56,776 nucleotides of DNA from contig WRIB01000006.1 in assembly GCA_009782955.1 (NCBI GenBank), positions 1 through 56,776 of the forward strand, in the 5' to 3' direction. The stretch comes from Treponema sp. (GTDB lineage Bacteria; Spirochaetota; Spirochaetia; Treponematales; Breznakiellaceae). The translations under genes were made by a program, and so were the position numbers. Each line of letters begins with the position of its first letter. Within the stretch, counting starts at the first letter, position 1. Shown here piece by piece: positions 45,982 through 55,454 of the stretch. A model generated the notes under the pieces. The model had not been told where the DNA came from. It made no database searches and was given only the letters and a program-made list of their open reading frames with translations.

Positions 45982-46017
45982 CACGGAGGAAGAAAAATTT
46001 TTTACTTTTCCTCCGTG
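45982..46017. terminator. Bidirectional terminator inside the end of the ABC gene
   Basis: CACGGAGGAA pairs with TTCCTCCGTG around an A/T-rich loop (A and T runs on the two sides). The right arm holds the last codons and stop of the ABC gene at 46002, so it terminates that gene and the convergent ankyrin gene. Confidence 0.75.
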
Positions 46018-48254
46018 GTTGCGGTAGAAACTTCAAAATTGGTTTCCCCGCTACCAACATTCGATGTTTTTGTTTCATCATTTATAGTTACAGTTTCACT
46101 AAACTGTAACCTGTAAAGGCCTGCATAAAGGCCGTTTTGCGCAATCAGTTCATCGTGCTTTCCTTCTTCTGCCAGAACGCCCCCGGACAGGACAAGTATC
46201 CGGTCGGCATGGCGTATGGTAGACAACCTGTGGGCAATGACGATTGATGTCCTGCCGGAAAGGACGCGTTGTATTCCCAATTGTATCAGCCGCTCAGTTT
46301 CTGTATCAATGGAACTTGTTGCCTCATCCAATATCACCATTGCAGGATTATGGGCAATCACTCTGGCAAAACTCAACAACTGCCTTTGGCCCGACGAAAT
46401 ATTGGTTGCGCCTTCAGAAAGAATCGTATCATAACCCTGCGGCAAGGTTTTAATGAATTCGTCGGCATGAACAGCCTGTGCCGCTTCCACAATAGTGTCC
46501 CTGTCCAAAGGAAGGCCCAGAGAAATATTGTCCGCTACCGAACCGGAAAAGAGGAATACTTCCTGAAGAACCGGCAGCACAGAACGGCGCAATTCAGGAA
46601 GGGGGATCTCATCAATGGGGATTCCGTCCAGTGTGATCGTACCCCGTTGAATGTCCCAGAGCCGGGTAAGTACATTGGTAATGGTGGTTTTTCCGGCGCC
46701 GGTATAACCAACAATGGCGGCCATTTCTCCGGGCTTAACGGTAAAACTAAGATTCTTAAGAACGTCTTCCCCTTCCTTATAGGCAAAAGAAACATGATCA
46801 AATTGAATATGACCTCTAACCGTACTCCGGTTAATTGCTCTGTCTTCAGTATTTTCCTGTGCGGTTTCGCTTTCGATGTGATGTTTCCCGTTGTCGTGAA
46901 TTTTTTCATTTGTATCCATTAGCGCAAAAACCCGTTCACCTCCGGCCATAGCCGACTGAAGAAGGGTATATTTTTCCGCAATATCCATTACAGGGGAATA
47001 AAATAGAGCTACAAGATTAATAAACGCAATCAGCACGCCCAGGGAAAGAGACAAATTCAACACCAAATTAGCTCCCACGGCAATTACCGCCGCGGTTGTG
47101 AGCGTGGAAAGAAAATCAATTATCGGCCTGAATGTAGCATATACATACATTTCCGCCATGTTTGCTTTAAGGAATTCTTCATCCCGCTTGCCGAATTCCC
47201 TTTCACTTCGTTTTTCTCCCAAAAAAAGCTGTACTACCTGAACCCCGGAAAGCCGTTCCGAAAGATACGAATTTACCCTGGAAGAAGCTGTCCGCTGCTG
47301 CCTGAATGCATCTCTTGCCTTGACTCTGGAAAAAGCTGTAACTACCAGCACGGGAGGAAGGGTTAGAACGGCAACTGCTGCCAGTTTGGGAGAAAGGATA
47401 AACAGCGTAATCAGAGCGCCTGCCATAACGGAAAGATCTTTCATAAAAGCAATAAGTACGCTGGTAAAAAATTCATTAATGGTTTCCACATCGCCGGTAA
47501 GCCGGGTTACTATCCTTCCCACAGGATGACGTGAAAGAAAAGCCGTAGACTGCGAGCCTGTTTTTTTGAAGAGTTCCAGCCTGATGTCCTTCATTACTTT
47601 TTGCGCAATCAGTGTCGAAGTCCATGTTTGAATAAATGTAAAAACAAATACCCCGGCAAGAATAGCAAAGATCACCGTTACGGTTTTTGCAATTAAGGAA
47701 AGATCCCGGAAACGGATAATTTCTTTTTCTTCCGGTGCCAGAACAGCAAGGTCTTCGATTTTTATTGCCGCAGAAGAAACTCCCCTTACAAAACGCCCGG
47801 GGTACCTATTCATCAGGGAAATTACAGGTTCACTATCATCGGGGAATGAAAATGCATACCATTGACTATGTTCCAGCACCCCTTTTGCTTTTAAGTCTTC
47901 TTCATCACGGCCGGAAATGCGGATTTTTTCATCCATGGGAACAAAACAATACTCCCCGATTTCCATAACTCCCCGGACAGCAACAAGATCATCTACCGTT
48001 TTTTGTGTCTCTGCATTAAGCGCAGTTCGATTATCCAATCTTAGAAGGAGAAACCGTGACATTATTGCACGATCAATAAGTCTCTGTTGAAGTACCGGCA
48101 CAATGAGTTCACCAAGTGTGGATAAAATCAATGCGAATAAACACAGAAGGGCGAGGAATCTATAAGGTTTTAAATAAGAAATTATCCGGGCGGTAATTTT
48201 GGAATCGTATTCCTTTACCACTTCTTCGGTTTCAAAATAATCTGTACTAGGCAT
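46002..48254 (-). CDS. ABC exporter half, canonical NBD, with extracytoplasmic insertion
   Basis: 750 residues. Residues ~65-185, between TM1 and TM2, form a large soluble insertion (DNRTALNAETQKTVDD to RFVRGVSSAAIK) predicted outside the membrane. NBD: Walker A GYTGAGKTT, signature SSGQRQLLSFAR (in place of LSGGQ), Walker B VILDEATSSID with the catalytic Glu. The partner at 48247 has Asp at that place, so the pair forms a heterodimeric exporter of the MdlAB/LmrCD/TM287-288 type. It overlaps the partner gene by 8 bp. Substrate (drug, lipid or peptide) is unknown; the insertion may recognise it. Confidence 0.9.
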   Translation of the reverse strand: MPSTDYFETEEVVKEYDSKITARIISYLKPYRFLALLCLFALILSTLGELIVPVLQQRLIDRAIMSRFLLLRLDNRTALNAETQKTVDDLVAVRGVMEIGEYCFVPMDEKIRISGRDEEDLKAKGVLEHSQWYAFSFPDDSEPVISLMNRYPGRFVRGVSSAAIKIEDLAVLAPEEKEIIRFRDLSLIAKTVTVIFAILAGVFVFTFIQTWTSTLIAQKVMKDIRLELFKKTGSQSTAFLSRHPVGRIVTRLTGDVETINEFFTSVLIAFMKDLSVMAGALITLFILSPKLAAVAVLTLPPVLVVTAFSRVKARDAFRQQRTASSRVNSYLSERLSGVQVVQLFLGEKRSEREFGKRDEEFLKANMAEMYVYATFRPIIDFLSTLTTAAVIAVGANLVLNLSLSLGVLIAFINLVALFYSPVMDIAEKYTLLQSAMAGGERVFALMDTNEKIHDNGKHHIESETAQENTEDRAINRSTVRGHIQFDHVSFAYKEGEDVLKNLSFTVKPGEMAAIVGYTGAGKTTITNVLTRLWDIQRGTITLDGIPIDEIPLPELRRSVLPVLQEVFLFSGSVADNISLGLPLDRDTIVEAAQAVHADEFIKTLPQGYDTILSEGATNISSGQRQLLSFARVIAHNPAMVILDEATSSIDTETERLIQLGIQRVLSGRTSIVIAHRLSTIRHADRILVLSGGVLAEEGKHDELIAQNGLYAGLYRLQFSETVTINDETKTSNVGSGETNFEVSTATTEEK

Positions 48255-50082
48255 TTTCTACCTTTTGTTCTGCAATTTCGCCAAGCCGCTGAAGCTCTGC
48301 CATACGGGCAAAAAACTTACCCGATGCAAGCAGTTCTTCCGGTGTTCCAAGTTCATTAATAGTACCTTCATCAAGAACTGCAACCATGCCGGCGCTGCTT
48401 AAGGTAGAAACCCGATGGGAAATAATTATTGTTGTTTTTAACGAATTATTTCCGTGCCGTTCTTCCAATATTCCGGTTAGTATACGTTTTTCTGTTTCCG
48501 CATCAACTGCCGAAAAAGCATCATCCAGCACAAGTATTTCCGGAGCCGATAATAGTGCACGGGCTATAGCAACGCGTTGCTTTTGTCCTCCCGAAAGGGT
48601 TAATCCCCGTTCTCCAATAAGGGTTTCCCAGCCGTCTGCAAAAGAAACAAGGTCGCCGTCAAGGGCAGACAGAAAAGCTGCCTGTGTCAATGCAGTATAA
48701 TCACTTTCGTCGTCATCCTTGTTACCATAGGCAATGTTGCTTTTTATAGAATCGGAAAAAAGATAACTGTCCTGAGGGCTTACTCCAAACAGCCGCCGCA
48801 ATTCCCGTAATTCCAGTTCACGTACATCAACTCCATGAATAAAAACCGAAGCCGCCGGAGGATCAACCATCCGCACAAGTGTTTTTATCAGGGTTGATTT
48901 ACCCGATCCGGTTCTGCCTGTAATCCCAAAAACAGTACCGGCAGGGATCGATAATGAAATATCATTTAATACCTGAACGGATGGGTTTTCTTTATCATTT
49001 TTTTCTGTTATTGCAACCGGATAGAAAAATGAAAGATTTTTTATCTCTATAACAGGCCCTTTGCTTTGCGGAGCTCTTTGCGGTTTTTTGGAATCCCTGA
49101 TTGAAGGCTCGCTGTGAAGCAGTTCATTGATTCTTCCCATGCTTGCAGCTCCCCGCTGGATCATGTTTACCATAAAACCTGCACCCATAAGGGGCCAAAT
49201 CAGCATTTGAAGATAACTAAACAACGCCACCAATTCTCCTGCACTGATATAACCCATAACTACCCGGCGGCCTCCCACCAAAAGCAGGATTATTGCAGTA
49301 AGCCCTGCAAAAAAACTTACAAGAGGAAAAAAGGTACCGTAGATTTTAATCAATTCCATATTTGCATCACGGTAATCATCATTTGTTTTTCCGAATTTTT
49401 TGGTAAACCACCATTCCTTTACAAAGGATTTTACCACCCGTATCCCGGCAAAAGTTTCCTGAACTGTATCGCTCATTGCAGAATATGTTTCGTTGGCACG
49501 ATAGAAACGTCGGCCTATTGATCTGCCAAAAATAAGCATCATAAGGGTAATAAAAGGCAGAGGAATAATACAAAAAGCGGCTGTACGGGGATCCTGAATA
49601 AAGATGATGACAAGTATGGCCGTTGCCATAATTGTACCGTCTACCAGCGTAACCAGACCCCAGCCCAGAGCCATTCGGATTCCGCTGATATCATTAATTG
49701 CCCTGGCCATAAGGTCGCCTATTTTATGCTTTTGATAAAAATCGTAGGAAAGGGTAAGAAGATGGGAAAAAAGCCTGTCCCTTAATTCGGTTTCTATTTT
49801 CCGCGAAGCGCCGTGGATAAAATAACGCCACAGAAAGCGGCCCGAAGCAACCAGTAGCATAACACCAAGCATGGCAAGACAGGGCCGTATTATGTCTATC
49901 ATTTCAAAATTTCCGGCCGTAATACGATCCACCGCTCTGCGGATAAACTGGGGAATCAGCGCCTGTGCGGCATCAACTATAATCAGGCAAATAAAACCCC
50001 ATACATATGGAAAACGGTATTTTTTCAGATAGGGGAAAATGGTCTTAAACTCTTTTATACCAGAGTGCCGGTTTTCTTTCAC
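48247..50082 (-). CDS. ABC exporter half, degenerate NBD
   Basis: 611 residues with six TM segments and an NBD: Walker A GRTGSGKST, signature LSGGQKQRVAIAR, Walker B LVLDDAFSAVD. The catalytic Glu after Walker B is Asp, as in MdlA/LmrC-type degenerate sites of heterodimeric exporters. It works with the gene at 46002. The start overlaps the previous gene by 4 bp. Confidence 0.93.
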   Translation of the reverse strand: MKENRHSGIKEFKTIFPYLKKYRFPYVWGFICLIIVDAAQALIPQFIRRAVDRITAGNFEMIDIIRPCLAMLGVMLLVASGRFLWRYFIHGASRKIETELRDRLFSHLLTLSYDFYQKHKIGDLMARAINDISGIRMALGWGLVTLVDGTIMATAILVIIFIQDPRTAAFCIIPLPFITLMMLIFGRSIGRRFYRANETYSAMSDTVQETFAGIRVVKSFVKEWWFTKKFGKTNDDYRDANMELIKIYGTFFPLVSFFAGLTAIILLLVGGRRVVMGYISAGELVALFSYLQMLIWPLMGAGFMVNMIQRGAASMGRINELLHSEPSIRDSKKPQRAPQSKGPVIEIKNLSFFYPVAITEKNDKENPSVQVLNDISLSIPAGTVFGITGRTGSGKSTLIKTLVRMVDPPAASVFIHGVDVRELELRELRRLFGVSPQDSYLFSDSIKSNIAYGNKDDDESDYTALTQAAFLSALDGDLVSFADGWETLIGERGLTLSGGQKQRVAIARALLSAPEILVLDDAFSAVDAETEKRILTGILEERHGNNSLKTTIIISHRVSTLSSAGMVAVLDEGTINELGTPEELLASGKFFARMAELQRLGEIAEQKVENA

Positions 50083-50888
50083 GCTTTTTTCTGGGCTTCC
50101 ATACGCTTCATATCGGTCTCAAGCTTGGCTGACCAGATTTCATACTTCTTTTTAACTGTTTCTGCGTCTTCTCTGTCTCCCAAAAGCACATGAAGCCGCC
50201 GCAGGGATCCAAGAAAATTAATTCCCTGTTTAAAATCATCAACACGGTTGGTGGACAATTCGTATTTTTCCCTATACCGGTCCGCCGCCTGGCTAAGGAG
50301 TTTTTTGATCATACGCAGATGATAAACCGTAGGTTCATAGTCAGGAGAACGGGGATCAGAATTGGACACGGCATTTTTAAGATCGATAATGTTTTTTGCT
50401 ACCGCTGCAAAACGGCCTTCCAGTTCCACAAAAGTCCATCTCCATTTGGTATTGTCCCCATAGGCATTTTCCAGCAATTCGATTGCAAGACCCATTTTTT
50501 TTGTCAGGGTATACCGATGAGCAGCATCCAGTGAAGCGATTTCAGCCAGCTTGTCCTCATAATCAGAATAGGGAACGTCAACATAATTGCTTACCACTTC
50601 TTCAAGATAAATAACGCTTTTATAAAGGGATTTGCGTCCATCGTTAAGGGCATTTTCTTCTTTTAACCTAAGGCGCATCTGGGAAACATGATTAATTACG
50701 AGCTGATACGAGGCAAGATTCAGCATTTCATCTACCAGGGTAAGCCGTTTAAAAGCGGCGCTTGCCGGCTCCTTTTGAATTGCCAAAAGGATCGCTTTTT
50801 CCTTGCTGCTAATCTCTACAATTTTATCCCGGTAAGGTTTAATTTTTTCCTGGTATTGATGTTTTTCCTCAATGGAAATCTTGGCCAT
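50079..50888 (-). CDS. Conserved hypothetical, helical cytosolic protein
   Basis: 269 residues from the ATG at 50888 (MAKISIEEKHQYQEKIKPY), with GGGAGA 4 nt upstream; the longer frame reads through the recN region. No signal or membrane segment. Long charged helices (VDEMLNLASYQLVINHVSQM, YKSVIYLEEVVSNYVDVPYS) suggest a coiled coil or helical bundle. I do not recognise the family. It sits between recN and the ABC pair, with a 4-bp overlap to the latter, so it may be a partner of the exporter. Confidence 0.65.
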   Translation of the reverse strand: MAKISIEEKHQYQEKIKPYRDKIVEISSKEKAILLAIQKEPASAAFKRLTLVDEMLNLASYQLVINHVSQMRLRLKEENALNDGRKSLYKSVIYLEEVVSNYVDVPYSDYEDKLAEIASLDAAHRYTLTKKMGLAIELLENAYGDNTKWRWTFVELEGRFAAVAKNIIDLKNAVSNSDPRSPDYEPTVYHLRMIKKLLSQAADRYREKYELSTNRVDDFKQGINFLGSLRRLHVLLGDREDAETVKKKYEIWSAKLETDMKRMEAQKKA

Positions 50889-50949
50889 CCGGTCTCCCTG
50901 GGTCTGTTCCAAAATGTCAGGTTTCGAAACAGCAATCTTATTATATCCC

Positions 50950-52719
50950 CTAACTCCCCTTACTGTATTTTGACAATAAATCATCGGCATGTGCAAGAGC
51001 CGCACTCCCGACTGAATCACCTGCCAGCATACGGGCAATTTCTTCCCGCCTTCCCTTTCCGGAAAGCATATGAACCGTTGTTTGAGTACGGCCGGCAGTA
51101 TTTCCTTTTTCCACAAGGATATGGTTATCAGCTCTGACGGCTATACTTGCAAGGTGAGTAATGCAGAAAATTTGCTTTATTGCGCCCATCTTTTTCAGGT
51201 ATTCACCCACCGCAAGCGCTACTTCTCCGCCGATGCCGGCATCTATTTCATCAAATACAAGGGTTTCAATAGCGTCAGATTCGGCCAGCACGGCCTTAAT
51301 TGCCAGCATTACCCTGGAAAGTTCGCCTCCGGAAGCAATTCGGGCCAGTTCTTTAAGGGGTTCTCCGGCATTGGCGGAAAAGAGGAATTCCACATCGTCC
51401 GACCCCCAGGGACCGCAAATTAAATTTCCACCGGGACCCTTTCCCTTGGAAACAATATTTACAGCAAACTGCGCATTGGGCATTCCAAGCCGTTTAAGTA
51501 TATTGTTGATCTGTTCCCCTAATTTTTGGGCAGCTTTAGTACGATTTTCGCTTAATTCTGCGGCTTTAACAGCCATGGTTTTTTCCAGCGTTGAAATTTC
51601 GGCAGCAAGTTTTTCACGGTTTTCTTCCGATTGAGAAAGCGCTTCTATTTCCTGTTCGGCTCTTGCTTTATATGCCAGTATCGCTTCTTCGTCACTCATT
51701 TCCTTGTCAATATCTTCCGAAGCAGGGGTCTCTCCGGTTCCCGTTGACTTTCCTGCGCCTTCAGGCCGGCCGTATTTTTTCTTAAGACGGAAAAGAAGCC
51801 CCAGACGGTCTTCTACTTCTTCAAGCCTGCCCGGTTCGTACAAAAGACCATCACGGTAACTTCGGAGTTCCTCAGAAAGATCTTCGGCTTCAAAATAAAG
51901 ATCGTCCATTCGTTTACAAAATGACAGAAGGCTTTCATCCATAGAGGAAGCTGTTTCCAGTGAATTACGTGCTTTTCGGGCCAGGTTTAATACCGATGCT
52001 TCTCCGTCAAAGAGAAACGATGTAACATTCCCTGTTTCCCTGCTGAGTTTTTCAAAAGAGACAAGCCTCTGAGCTTCAGCTTCAAGTTCACGGCTTTCTC
52101 CGGCTTTGGGAGCTGCCTTGATTATTTCGTCTACTGCATAGGTTAATAGTTCTATTCTTTCTTCTCTGTTCCGCTCCGAGTTCAGGGAAAGCTCAAGCGC
52201 TTTTTTCTTTTCCGCCAAAGAAGTAAATAGTTCATGAAACAAAGTAACTATACCTTCAATGCCGGCAAACCGGTCAAGACAGCGCCGGTGCATGTCTTTG
52301 CGCATCAAAGATTCATGATCATGCTGACCGTGAAGATCAAAAAGAAGCCCCATTAATTCTGCAAGGTTGTTTCTTGTAACAGGAACATTCTGCACATAAA
52401 TGGCAGACCTGCCGGATGTTTTAATGTTTCGCCTGACAACAATTGTATTGTCTTCCGCATTTAGGTCATGATTCGCCAGCCATTCCAGTACATCGGCGTT
52501 GCTTTCGGCAAGGCTTATTACTGCGGAGACACCAGCTTCATCACAACCTGTCCTGATAACATCCGCATCCGCTTTGCCGCCCAGAAGAAAACTTAAACTG
52601 CCGACAATGATCGATTTTCCGGCGCCTGTTTCTCCGGTAAGTATATTCAGGCCATTTTCAAAAGAAATCGAAAGACTGTCGATAAGGGCATAATTTCGTA
52701 TGGAAAGCTCTTCAAGCAA
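50950..52719 (-). CDS. recN: DNA repair protein RecN
   Basis: 589 residues from the TTG at 52719 (LLEELSIRNYALID), with GGGAGGG 7 nt upstream, inside the end of nadK (8-bp overlap). SMC-like ATPase: Walker A GETGAGKS at ~29-36, long coiled coil in the middle, signature SGGELSRVMLAIKAVL and Walker B TLVFDEIDAGIGG. It acts at double-strand breaks. nadK-recN neighbours are seen in many bacteria. The longer ATG frame is rejected because it adds 23 residues that are nadK DNA read in another frame. Confidence 0.94.
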   Translation of the reverse strand: MLEELSIRNYALIDSLSISFENGLNILTGETGAGKSIIVGSLSFLLGGKADADVIRTGCDEAGVSAVISLAESNADVLEWLANHDLNAEDNTIVVRRNIKTSGRSAIYVQNVPVTRNNLAELMGLLFDLHGQHDHESLMRKDMHRRCLDRFAGIEGIVTLFHELFTSLAEKKKALELSLNSERNREERIELLTYAVDEIIKAAPKAGESRELEAEAQRLVSFEKLSRETGNVTSFLFDGEASVLNLARKARNSLETASSMDESLLSFCKRMDDLYFEAEDLSEELRSYRDGLLYEPGRLEEVEDRLGLLFRLKKKYGRPEGAGKSTGTGETPASEDIDKEMSDEEAILAYKARAEQEIEALSQSEENREKLAAEISTLEKTMAVKAAELSENRTKAAQKLGEQINNILKRLGMPNAQFAVNIVSKGKGPGGNLICGPWGSDDVEFLFSANAGEPLKELARIASGGELSRVMLAIKAVLAESDAIETLVFDEIDAGIGGEVALAVGEYLKKMGAIKQIFCITHLASIAVRADNHILVEKGNTAGRTQTTVHMLSGKGRREEIARMLAGDSVGSAALAHADDLLSKYSKGS

Positions 52720-53638
52720 GCAAATGCCCTCCCGACCATTCAAGTTTAGTCCGCAAAGCGCAGTAAAAAGCCCAGCGATCCGAAGCAATTAATTGCAGTG
52801 CATGCGTAAAACGGCGAACTACAACTCTGTCATCGCATTCCAGAGGAAAGGTAATTTGGCCGTCAATTGTAAGTATAACATCACTTCGCTGTTCTTTTTC
52901 TACCAGAGTAATGATCCGTTCATCAGAAGAAACTACTATGGGTCTGTTGGCAAGTGTAAAAGGACAGATAGGATTAACAATTACCGCATCCATTTCCGGA
53001 TCCATTATAGGCCCTCCGGCAGCGACCGAATAACCGGTGGACCCTGTTGGAGTTGCAACTATAAGCCCATCGGCCCGGAAATGGCCAATATCTATTCGAT
53101 CGTCCAAAGTAGTTTCTACATCCAGTTTCAGTTTAACAAGTTTTGCTATCCCCGCTGCTGCAATAACAGCATCATTCAAACAGCAGCTCTGAAAAACAGT
53201 GTTGGCGCTACGCTCCACTGTTACATTTAGCATAAGCCGCCGGGAAATAACTGCTTTTCCCTGCTCCCATTGACTAAATGTTTCTTCCCATTGGGAAGGA
53301 GAAACCGCCGCAATAAAACCAAGTGTACCAAGGTTAACAGGCATCACCGGTACTTCCAATGGCGCCATAATCCGCGAAGCAAAAAGTACGGTTCCGTCTC
53401 CTCCCAGGCTGATACTGAGATCTGTATTGTCCGGAGAGAAACCGCACGAGCTTTCTTCTGCGGCGTTCACTTTTGTTCGTCCGGCGGAGCATACCGGATC
53501 ATAGTGTTCTGTTTTACTGTTAATAGAGAAAACTTCTGCAATATAATCCCGGCATGCAACTTTTTCACAAATTTTTTTTGCCAGACTGTTTGCTTCGGGC
53601 TTTTTACTATTAACAAATAAAAGTACTTTTTTACTCAT
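52712..53638 (-). CDS. nadK: NAD kinase
   Basis: 308 residues. The GGDGT motif is at 79-83, with LGTLGFIAAV, TPTGSTGYSVAAGGPIMDPE and a C-terminal beta domain. Phosphorylates NAD+ to NADP+. It starts 10 bp after the degT-like stop and overlaps recN by 8 bp, so degT-nadK-recN form one transcript. Confidence 0.95.
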   Translation of the reverse strand: MSKKVLLFVNSKKPEANSLAKKICEKVACRDYIAEVFSINSKTEHYDPVCSAGRTKVNAAEESSCGFSPDNTDLSISLGGDGTVLFASRIMAPLEVPVMPVNLGTLGFIAAVSPSQWEETFSQWEQGKAVISRRLMLNVTVERSANTVFQSCCLNDAVIAAAGIAKLVKLKLDVETTLDDRIDIGHFRADGLIVATPTGSTGYSVAAGGPIMDPEMDAVIVNPICPFTLANRPIVVSSDERIITLVEKEQRSDVILTIDGQITFPLECDDRVVVRRFTHALQLIASDRWAFYCALRTKLEWSGGHLLA

Positions 53639-53648
53639 CTGCCAATGC

Positions 53649-54785
53649 TTATGGAAGTGTCATAATTAGTTTAGCTACACGATCTGCAGCCTGGACGCCA
53701 AGCCGTGGATAAAGAGGAAAAAGCATGGTACGCAAAGCCAATGAAGAAGCACAAGGGCATTGAGCCGAAGGAATAGCCTTGCTGCCAGCAAGCGTTGCAT
53801 CAAAAGCTTCTTCCACTGCAATTTCTTTCCTTTTTGCGTAGGCCTTAACATCCTTTGCCCCGCTTGTTAGTATCAGGGAAAAAGAATAATTATTGTATTC
53901 CAGGCCTTCTGTTTCTCTGAATCTTTTATGCCTGGTCTGTAGGCTTGATTGAACATATATTTGAGCAAGTTCTCTTCGGCGTGTAAGGTTTTTTTCCGCT
54001 TCCCTTAACTGAACCGCCGCCATAGCGGCATTAAGATCGGGAAGAAGGTATTCCGGCGGTAATTCCCCCAGAGAACGAAGAATAGCGGCATTTCTGCGGT
54101 TGGTTGCAAAAAGCAAAGCTCCTCCGCCCGCTGTAATCATGTCTCTTTCTTCCAGCCCAAGGATGGACAGTGTTCCAAAGGAGCCGGCTTTTTTCTCCTT
54201 CAGTATAGTCCCTGCACTTTGAGAACAATCTTCGATAACTGGAATGCCCAACTCAGAAAGCATTGTTGCTTCGGGAAGATAGCCTAAAGCATGATGAAAA
54301 ATAATACACAAGGGCTTCGCCGCCATAAGGGCATTTATATTATCTCCTGCCATGAGGGGTATATCATTGGCTGTATCACAATACATGGGAACAAGGCCCA
54401 TGCCGCGAATAATACGTTCGTAATAAAGAGGAGAAAGAGCAGAGATAATAACTCCCTTTCCTTTAGGTACTTTTTCATCACCGAAGGGGAGCCGAGAAAA
54501 CTCTTCTTCGCGATAATTACTTTCGTTTACCTGGCGGAGTACACCGGCATTTTCTGCGGTACCAGAAGAACTATCCCTCGCTGATAAAAGAGCTTCCAAA
54601 GCTAACTGCAGGGCAAAAACAGGACTCCGCAGGGCAAGGCAATAATCATACCCAAAAATTTCTTTGGCAGTATGAATTAAAAATTGTGTATGTTCACCCG
54701 GCCCAACCTGGTCCTCCACCATTGTCGTAAGTACTGCATCCATCTCCTTCCTTCTTATGGTTGGAGAATAGACTTCTATTTTCAT
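53649..54785 (-). CDS. DegT/DnrJ-fold protein lacking the PLP lysine
   Basis: 378 residues. The DegT/DnrJ/EryC1/StrS fold is suggested by YDYCLALRSPVFALQLALEAL and VIEDCSQSAGT (D186 as in the PLP-binding Asp). The Lys-bearing region (normally S..PTK....GEGG) reads SILGLEERDMITAGGG with no lysine. It may therefore be a binding or dehydratase-like protein rather than an aminotransferase. It is first in the degT-nadK-recN-hypothetical-ABC-ABC run. TATTAT (54792-54797) ends 6 nt before the ATG and there is no Shine-Dalgarno. Confidence 0.72.
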   Translation of the reverse strand: MKIEVYSPTIRRKEMDAVLTTMVEDQVGPGEHTQFLIHTAKEIFGYDYCLALRSPVFALQLALEALLSARDSSSGTAENAGVLRQVNESNYREEEFSRLPFGDEKVPKGKGVIISALSPLYYERIIRGMGLVPMYCDTANDIPLMAGDNINALMAAKPLCIIFHHALGYLPEATMLSELGIPVIEDCSQSAGTILKEKKAGSFGTLSILGLEERDMITAGGGALLFATNRRNAAILRSLGELPPEYLLPDLNAAMAAVQLREAEKNLTRRRELAQIYVQSSLQTRHKRFRETEGLEYNNYSFSLILTSGAKDVKAYAKRKEIAVEEAFDATLAGSKAIPSAQCPCASSLALRTMLFPLYPRLGVQAADRVAKLIMTLP

Positions 54786-54845
54786 AAGATAATAATATCA
54801 TATTTTAGGGATATTAGCTAGCGTTAAAAATACAACATTTTGCGT

Positions 54846-54914
54846 GAAAAATCAGTTAATATTGATTTTTCAAAACGATTTTATGACCCGGTCTCACCGG
54901 CTCTTAAAATCGTT
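54846..54914 (-). terminator. Tandem hairpins after cheW
   Basis: A 10-bp stem AACGATTTTA/TAAAATCGTT (54874-54883 with 54905-54914) encloses a CCGG/CCGG inner stem. A second 9-bp stem GAAAAATCA/TGATTTTTC (54846-54854 with 54863-54871) follows at once. The TTTT on the minus strand after the first stem fits termination of cheW. Confidence 0.6.
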
Positions 54915-55387
54915 CACCTTCTTAATTCAACAATTTTCTGTAATTCTCTGGGATTAAACAGGTCCCTGATATTGAGGATAATTAAATAACCTCCTTCTTC
55001 CTGCCGTATAACTCCCTGGATATATTCCGCACCAATTCCGGTAAGCATTTGGGGAGGGGGCTGTACTTGTTCCTTTTCTATGGTAACCACCCGTGAGATC
55101 CGATCGATAATCACCCCAAGCTTCATATTATCAATTTCAATGATAATAAATCCCGACAACAACTCGTCTTCTTCCGAAGTTAATGCTTTTTTTAGATGAA
55201 AGCGTTTGTGCAGATTGATAATCGGGATAATTTCTCCCCTGAGATTAAATATCCCTTCTACATAGGAAGGAGCATTGGGAAGTGCCCGGATTTCTTGCAC
55301 CCGTACTATTTCTTTTACATCCATTATGTTAATTGCGTATAGTTCTTCACCTAGCTGAAAAGTGACCAACTGGCTTTGATCAGACAT
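54914..55387 (-). CDS. cheW: Chemotaxis coupling protein CheW
   Basis: 157 residues, complete CheW domain: QLVTFQLGEELYAINIMDVKEIV, LRGEIIPIINLHKRF, LGVIIDRISRVVTI, and C-terminal YLIILNIRDLF. It couples methyl-accepting chemoreceptors to the CheA kinase at the cell poles. AGAGGTAC precedes the ATG. A promoter TTGTAA, 18 nt, TAGAAT (55406-55435) lies upstream. No other chemotaxis gene is adjacent. Confidence 0.96.
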   Translation of the reverse strand: MSDQSQLVTFQLGEELYAINIMDVKEIVRVQEIRALPNAPSYVEGIFNLRGEIIPIINLHKRFHLKKALTSEEDELLSGFIIIEIDNMKLGVIIDRISRVVTIEKEQVQPPPQMLTGIGAEYIQGVIRQEEGGYLIILNIRDLFNPRELQKIVELRR

Positions 55388-55454
55388 TTTTGTACCTCTA
55401 AACCAATTCTACCATGGGAATAGTACTTTTTACAAGGGCAAAAACATAAAATTG

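Noticed and set aside
46269-46922. 217-codon plus-strand frame
   Set aside because: Antisense shadow of the ABC exporter NBD.
53649-54785. Standard sugar aminotransferase
   Set aside because: No lysine at the PLP site and no sugar-nucleotide pathway genes nearby.
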